Shown here: positions 59,316-64,000 of the stretch, piece after piece
How the letters are laid out: the number at the start of each line of letters is the position of its first letter
Position numbering within the stretch: the stretch's first letter is position 1
DNA from: Homarus americanus
Lineage: Eukaryota; Arthropoda; Malacostraca; Decapoda; Nephropidae
Reading direction: 5' to 3'
NCBI RefSeq assembly: GCF_018991925.1
Contig: NW_024722158.1
Span: 8,059,207-8,123,206, forward strand
Length of the DNA stretch: 64,000 bases
Notes under the pieces: generated by a model
Databases searched by the model: none
Told to the model about the DNA's origin: nothing
The model's input: only the letters and a program-made list of their open reading frames with translations
Position numbers and translations under genes: made by a program

Positions 59316-60143
59316 CTAGGGAGGTTGTCTATTGCCTGGCCGTGTAGATCTATAGATCGGGGATGGTAATGGACCTTTTGAGATTTGGTAACTTTTTGGG
59401 AACCATGTATGATTGTTGACGTTATCTGGTGGGAGTCTTTGAAGGAGTTCTTGCTCTGATCGTTCTATCTTTTGCCAGACTCTGCTGGCCAGGGTGTGCA
59501 GCTGCTGGTTGATGGGTTTCATTCTCAGGTCTCTATGTATCTCGTCTGTGGTTCTGGTGAAGGGGTATCTTTCACCTGTGACGAATCTTAGGGCCTCATT
59601 TTGGACCACCTGTAATTTTAATATTTGAGAGTTGCTCATAGTATGAAGAGGTACTGCTGGGTAAGTTAATATCGGTATGATAAATGATGTCACCAGGCGG
59701 AGTTTTATTTTCTCAGTAAGCGCCTTAAAGCGGTATAGTTTTCTCAGCTCTCTTCTTGCCTTTTCCTTCCTGGTGTGGACATGATGGGAGTAACCTGTCG
59801 TGGATATATGCGGGCCCAGGAGGGTGCCTCTGCTTTTGTATTCTATCTGGGCATTATTGGTTACTAATGGATGGGTTTTCCTTCTGCATAAGGGCATCAC
59901 TGTGAATTTCGGGAGACTGGTTTGGATTTTCCATTGTTTTTCGTAATTATTTACCCTTTCTAATTCCCGCCTGGTGTTGTCGACTTGTAACGCTCGGGAT
60001 TTTCCTTGATGTGTTGTTATTTGAGTGATGTCATCTGCATACATAATATCTTTGTTACCTGTTCTAGTGGGAGGCGGGGTGTCACTTGTGTAGATAATAT
60101 GTAGGGTGGGAGAGAGGACGCTCCCCTGAAGGACTCTGCTCAT
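59316..60143 (-). pseudogene. Reverse transcriptase C-terminal half with intact YADD
   Basis: This 275-residue open frame starts within the QGSVLSPTL motif and carries YADD at residues 35-38. It continues through a thumb-like region to RFVTGERYPFTRT and a C-terminus ending RPGNRQPP. It is the longest non-repetitive open frame in the window, but it is the downstream part of the frameshifted element above, not an independent gene; its first methionine is internal to RT. Confidence 0.85.
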
Positions 60144-60145
60144 GA

Positions 60146-60755
60146 GTGGGAAGGTCTCTCCTGTGTTGTCCTACCCTCAGTCTGGCATTTCTGGCGTCAA
60201 GAAAGTTGCAAAGCAGCTTTACAATGTTGGCGGGAAGTCCGAGTTGGAGGATTTTATATTTTAGACCTTCATGCCAGACTTTGTCAAATGCCTTCGCTAC
60301 ATCCCGGAGAGTTAGATTACATTGTCTACCACTCGCCGCGGCTCTGGCTATGTTTTCACATGCCAGGGCTATCGCTGTTGTGGTGGACTTCCCATTCCTG
60401 AACCCGAATTGTCTGCAGTTAACTCTGTTTGTTGTTTCCAGGTGATTTCTGAGACGGTTATTGATGATTTTTCTAGGATTTTTCCAGGTACTTCGAGGAG
60501 GGAGATCGGTCTGTAGTTTAGTGGGACGGCGGGGTTCTTTCCTTGTTTTGGTGTTAGGGTAATAATGGCCTCTTTGAATTTAGTTGGGAAGTAGCCTGAG
60601 GCCAGGCAAGCGTTCATTGTGGTTCTCAGTCTCTTCATGGCCGGGTTGTTAATGTGGCTGAGGATTTCCTTGGTGATGCCTGAATAACCAGGGGCTTTGT
60701 TTTTGGTATTGGAGATAGCTCTGTTGAGTTCTTCCGAGGTGATTGGCTTGGACAA
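60146..60755 (-). pseudogene. Reverse transcriptase fingers/palm, broken by frameshift
   Basis: The first frame has NKAPGYSGITKEIL (RT motif 1 region) and AVPLNYRPISLLEVPGKILE (motif 2). Near 60470 a frameshift moves to a frame reading NCRQFGFRNGKSTTTAIALA and then RDVAKAFDKVWHEGL, which holds the first catalytic aspartate (motif A). A further shift near 60146 leads into the YADD frame. The catalytic residues remain, but no continuous protein can be made. Confidence 0.8.
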
Positions 60756-61016
60756 TGGGCTGTCCGCTCTTAGATCCTCCCATATGATTTCAGGGGAAGG
60801 CTGAGTGCGGTGTGTCTGGCCCCGAAGTTCATCAAGGACGAGCTCCTCGTGGGTACCACAAATTCCCCTATTCTCTTCATTTGTGATTCGGAAGATGTTC
60901 CTCCATATGTCCCTGAATATGGGTTCTTTGTCTTGGTCGTCAGTTATATATGATGACTCGTTACGGCTGCAACCTTTCAGTCTCTTAACTCGACGCCAGA
61001 ACTCTCCTGGGTCGTT

Positions 61017-61340
61017 TTATGTATGTGAGAGTTGTTCAACTATTTCGGCCCATTTAAGGTTGCTTTGTTCCAGAGATCTTGTTTTTATTTCCTCCCGTAT
61101 TCTTCTGTATGTATTGTAACTTACGATGTCCCAACCATCGGTCTCGGCTCTCTGTTGCAGCAGTTGGAACTGGTTTGTGAGGGCTATGAGTTCTGGTGTC
61201 TGTTGTGGGTGGGGGAGAGTTATGTTGAGTTTGAGAGGCGTGGCCTCCTGGTAGGCTGTTCCTATGGCTTCACACCATGTGTTGATTTCTTCGTCTATTT
61301 TGTTCACCGGCTGATTGTCTATGGTCAGCAGGATTGTCAT
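61017..61340 (-). pseudogene. Endonuclease-RT linker region of the Jockey-like element
   Basis: The frame encodes EEINTWCEAIGTAYQEATPL, ..TPELIALTNQFQLLQQRAET and RRIREEIKTRSLEQSNLKWA, typical of the helical region between endonuclease and RT in non-LTR ORF2 proteins. It ends where the frame breaks near 61017. The protein continues in another frame (residues resembling PGEFWRRVKRLKG) toward 60756. Confidence 0.65.
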
Positions 61341-61382
61341 GTCCTTAGCCTCAAGTTTGGCCGTAGTGGGGTGTGGTGGGAT

Positions 61383-61475
61383 CCGGAAGGGGTGTTGTGG
61401 GGTAGGGTGGGGTGGGGTGGTGTAGGAAGGTGTAGGGTGGGGTGGTGTGCAGGGAGGGGACGGGTGGGGTGAGGC
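61383..61475. repeat. G-rich minisatellite (right of the Jockey-like element)
   Basis: GTGTAGGGTGGGGTGGTGTG and GGGTAGGGTGGGGTGGGGTG, the same unit as 58957-59075. Confidence 0.85.
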
Positions 61476-61620
61476 TTACGAACCTATAAGACTCGTGACT
61501 CGTGATGAATGTGGCTCATCACTCAGACACAGTATCACACTGAGAGATCTGTGGCTGATGAGAACCATGTGATGTAATTGATGGGAAAGATATTCTCAAG
61601 AGTGATTTACTGAGAGTTAA

Positions 61621-61830
<210 letters not shown>

Positions 61831-61853
61831 TAGTGTGCGTGCGTGCGTGTGCG

Positions 61854-62215
61854 TAGTCAACTAATGATTAAAATAACTATTTTATACAAAATGTAATATA
61901 TTTAATTATCGTTTACTTCAACTGTCATTTATGAAACTTAATGACAAAAAAATAAATAAAATAAATTACGCCATCCGACAGTGACACTCTACGGAAGTCT
62001 CTCTCCAATGTTTACAAAGGACTTCCGTTTTCTGTAATGTCTTCTCGCCTACACCATTACAGATGCTAATATTTTTCTCTATTAACTAATATATACTATA
62101 AACTCTCTCCCCCTTATTGTTTAATTATTCTATTTTCTCTTTTATATCTGTTTTTTTCTGTTTTTTATATTTTTTTCACTATCACTATATATGACTTGAT
62201 AGATTCATATATTAT
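61854..62215. other. Unique AT-rich DNA, nothing recognised
   Basis: T-rich intergenic or intronic-like sequence without open frames of note. Confidence 0.5.
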
Positions 62216-62353
62216 CTGTATGTATGTATGTATGTATGTACGTATGTATGTATGTATGTATGTATGTATGTATGTATGAATGTATAGATTTTTATATATC
62301 TTACTTCTAATGCCTAATCTATAATTTTATCTATCTATCTATCTATCTATCTA
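62216..62353. repeat. (TATG)n and (TATC)n
   Basis: GTATGTAT 62216-62285 with one ACGT; ATCT 62325-62353. Confidence 0.95.
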
Positions 62354-62452
62354 TTTTCTCTACGCATTAATCCGTCTATCGACCTGTTTACCTGTCTATC
62401 TATCTATCCATTCACCGATCCATCAGGGCTAATCACATACCTTCCACTCAAC

Positions 62453-62542
<90 letters not shown>
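62453..62542. repeat. (CA)n microsatellite
   Basis: About 88 bp CA with one CTTACA. Confidence 1.
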
Positions 62543-62543
<1 letters not shown>

Positions 62544-62889
62544 CAGGTTAACCACACTGGGGATTTTAAAAGTCCTGTGTTGCAACTACAGTCCGATTGC
62601 AACCTGGCATTATGGCGATGAGTCTGATTGTAAGCTTACGGGCGAGGACGTATGAGTGTTACGTTATAGTACGGTCATTGTGAGAGAGGGAGGCCCCGGC
62701 ATTGGCTTAATTTGCATAACTACCGAATTAGGGGAAGGAAGATGTGTGGGGGGGTGGCGTGTTATGGTGATGGTTGTGTTATGAGGGTTGTCTTTGTTAT
62801 TATTATTATTATCGTCGTTATAGTCAGCATTTGAATTGGCATCATTGTAGACGTCATTGTCATAATTGTCATTGTTTCATTAGTCTTCA

Positions 62890-63115
62890 TTAGTTTTGTT
62901 ATTGTTATGATTAACATATTCATCATCATCATCATCATCATCATTTGCATCATTAGCAGTATTGTCATCATCATTATTTGCATAATCATTATCGTCATTA
63001 TTATCATTATCATCATCATTTGCATCATTAGCAGTATTGTCATCATTATTATTTGCATCATCATTATCATTTATCGTCATTATTATCATTATCATCATCA
63101 TTTGCATCATCATTT
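62890..63115. repeat. CAT/ATT-rich minisatellite, about 75-bp higher-order unit
   Basis: TTTGCATCATTAGCAGTATT and GTCATCATCATTATTTGCAT recur within a (CAT)n background. Ile- or Met-rich frames are artefacts. Confidence 0.85.
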
Positions 63116-63569
63116 TACTGACGTCATCTCAACGTTAAAACATTCTAACTCGAAATTAAATATAACACAAGATCGTACCTACAACATAAACGAAACAGTA
63201 AGAATTAATTCCGGATCATTCTCTGTAAACTTTGCATTAATCCTGCAGTGGCTGTTGCAACATGTTAGCCTCTGCATCACGGTGAGAATATGTGCAAGGT
63301 TATGAAGTACGTGGCAGAGTCTCTCATTAACCACGCGAGATATTCATTGTTTATTTACATTCAGGGTCAGCTGATTACCACGGACGGCATCAGCTGATAA
63401 TCTCCCGCCAAATTTAACTTTATTTACTTTCGATATCAGATGATTCCCACTTCTCTCTCTCTCATCTCGTTGTTTACACTGGGAAACAACTGATAAAAAC
63501 GTAGTGAACTTTTAGGGGGTTTAGTTACGGTCATTACCAGCTGATGATCACGTGACGAACGCGGCCGCA

Positions 63570-63692
63570 AGCCAAACCTAACCTAACCTAACCTAACCTA
63601 ACTTAACCCTAATCCCCACAGGTCGTGTCATGGTGTTTGATCGTCAGATGAAATAAGCTGGTAGGTGTATATAGGTTAATCTCCAGGTAAAC
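63570..63692 (-). repeat. TTAGG-linked dispersed module, copy 5 (inverted)
   Basis: A clean CCTAACCTAACCTAACCTAA run (63577-63602) is followed by TCAGATGAAATAAGCTGGTA and GGTTAATCTCCAGGTAAAC, matching the reverse complement of copy 1. Confidence 0.75.
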
Positions 63693-63724
63693 TGTATCAG
63701 CTAATGAACCTCCACAAAATAACA

Positions 63725-64000
63725 CGTGGAAACATCTAACTCACGTGTCAGGGAGGGTGAAAACCACGCGTCAAAGAGAGAGAATCACGTGTCAGAGAGG
63801 GAGAAAATCACGTGTCGAGGGAGAAAATCACGTGTCAGGGAGAGAGATAACCACGTGTCAGAGAGGGAGAGAATCACGTGTCAGAGAGGGAGAAAATCAC
63901 GTGTCAGGGAGTGAGATAACCACGTGTCAGGGAGGGAGAGAATCACGTGTCAGAGAGGGAGAGAATCACGTGTCAGAGAGGGTGAAAACCTCACCATCAG
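63725..64000. repeat. Minisatellite, about 23-bp units with CACGTG E-box
   Basis: ATCACGTGTCAGAGAGGGAG plus AGA units, about 11 copies, run off the right end. Nearly every unit contains CACGTG or ACCACGTGTC. An open frame across it is an artefact. Confidence 0.9.

Larger units (their letters stand above)
59200..61370 (-). mobile_element. 5'-truncated, frameshifted Jockey-like non-LTR retrotransposon
   Basis: About 2.2 kb on the minus strand encodes a linker region and a nearly complete reverse transcriptase in at least three frames. A 3' UTR with AATAAA near 59214 (minus) follows. The RT motifs and the QGSVLSPTL-type wording fit the Jockey group in my judgement. The endonuclease domain is missing, and no poly-A is obvious. 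G-rich minisatellite flanks both sides (58957-59075 and 61383-61475). Confidence 0.8.

Overview
This 64 kb window looks like intronic and intergenic DNA from a large arthropod nuclear genome, most likely a decapod crustacean. That is inferred from three things: very dense (CA)n, (CT)n, (CCT)n and (AAT)n microsatellites, many interstitial TTAGG/CCTAA arrays (the arthropod telomere unit), and decayed non-LTR retrotransposons and tRNA-derived SINEs of a kind familiar from decapods. It contains no prokaryotic-style gene clusters, no rRNA and no functional tRNA. Most long open frames are translations of tandem repeats and are not annotated as genes.

The best host-gene evidence is one spliced exon at 36943-37047 (+). 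It encodes a GoLoco motif (the Galpha-i/o-binding peptide) between a pyrimidine-rich acceptor and a GTACGT donor, and probably belongs to a Rap1GAP-like gene. A plausible phase-compatible first exon lies at 25436-25489, behind a CpG- and CCAAT-bearing promoter-like region. Weaker candidate exons are at 19004-19067, 21655-21745 and 14595-14653. No RapGAP catalytic exon was recognised, so the gene would have to continue beyond the window. A partial copy of the GoLoco exon end and its donor lies at 38136-38187, after an intronic minisatellite that starts just downstream of the real donor.

Mobile elements: (i) a non-LTR family with a (TAA)n/(ATT)n tail, in four pieces (6484-6930, 6983-7987, 50134-50339, 61693-61830), nearly all bounded by (TG)n repeats. 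The longest piece has a stop codon inside its reverse transcriptase YxDD box. (ii) A frameshifted Jockey-like element at about 59200-61370, inside a G-rich minisatellite. (iii) A CR1/L2-like 3' fragment at 34847-35400. (iv) Two tRNA-derived SINE types (33768-34130; 52490-52645 and 16035-16205). (v) A dispersed module attached to TTAGG-type arrays, in five copies. (vi) An AT-rich dispersed repeat at four loci.

Tandem repeats dominate. The largest is a 3.7 kb array of about 38-bp units at 8205-11911. Others of note are a 16-bp array (22960-24210), a 33-bp array (31300-32095), 17-bp arrays (37390-37990 and 47427-47996), a palindromic array of CCAAT boxes (13795-14190) and an E-box array running off the right end (63725-64000). 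An assembly gap of 99 N lies at 56814-56912. Copy numbers and unit lengths were counted by eye and are approximate.
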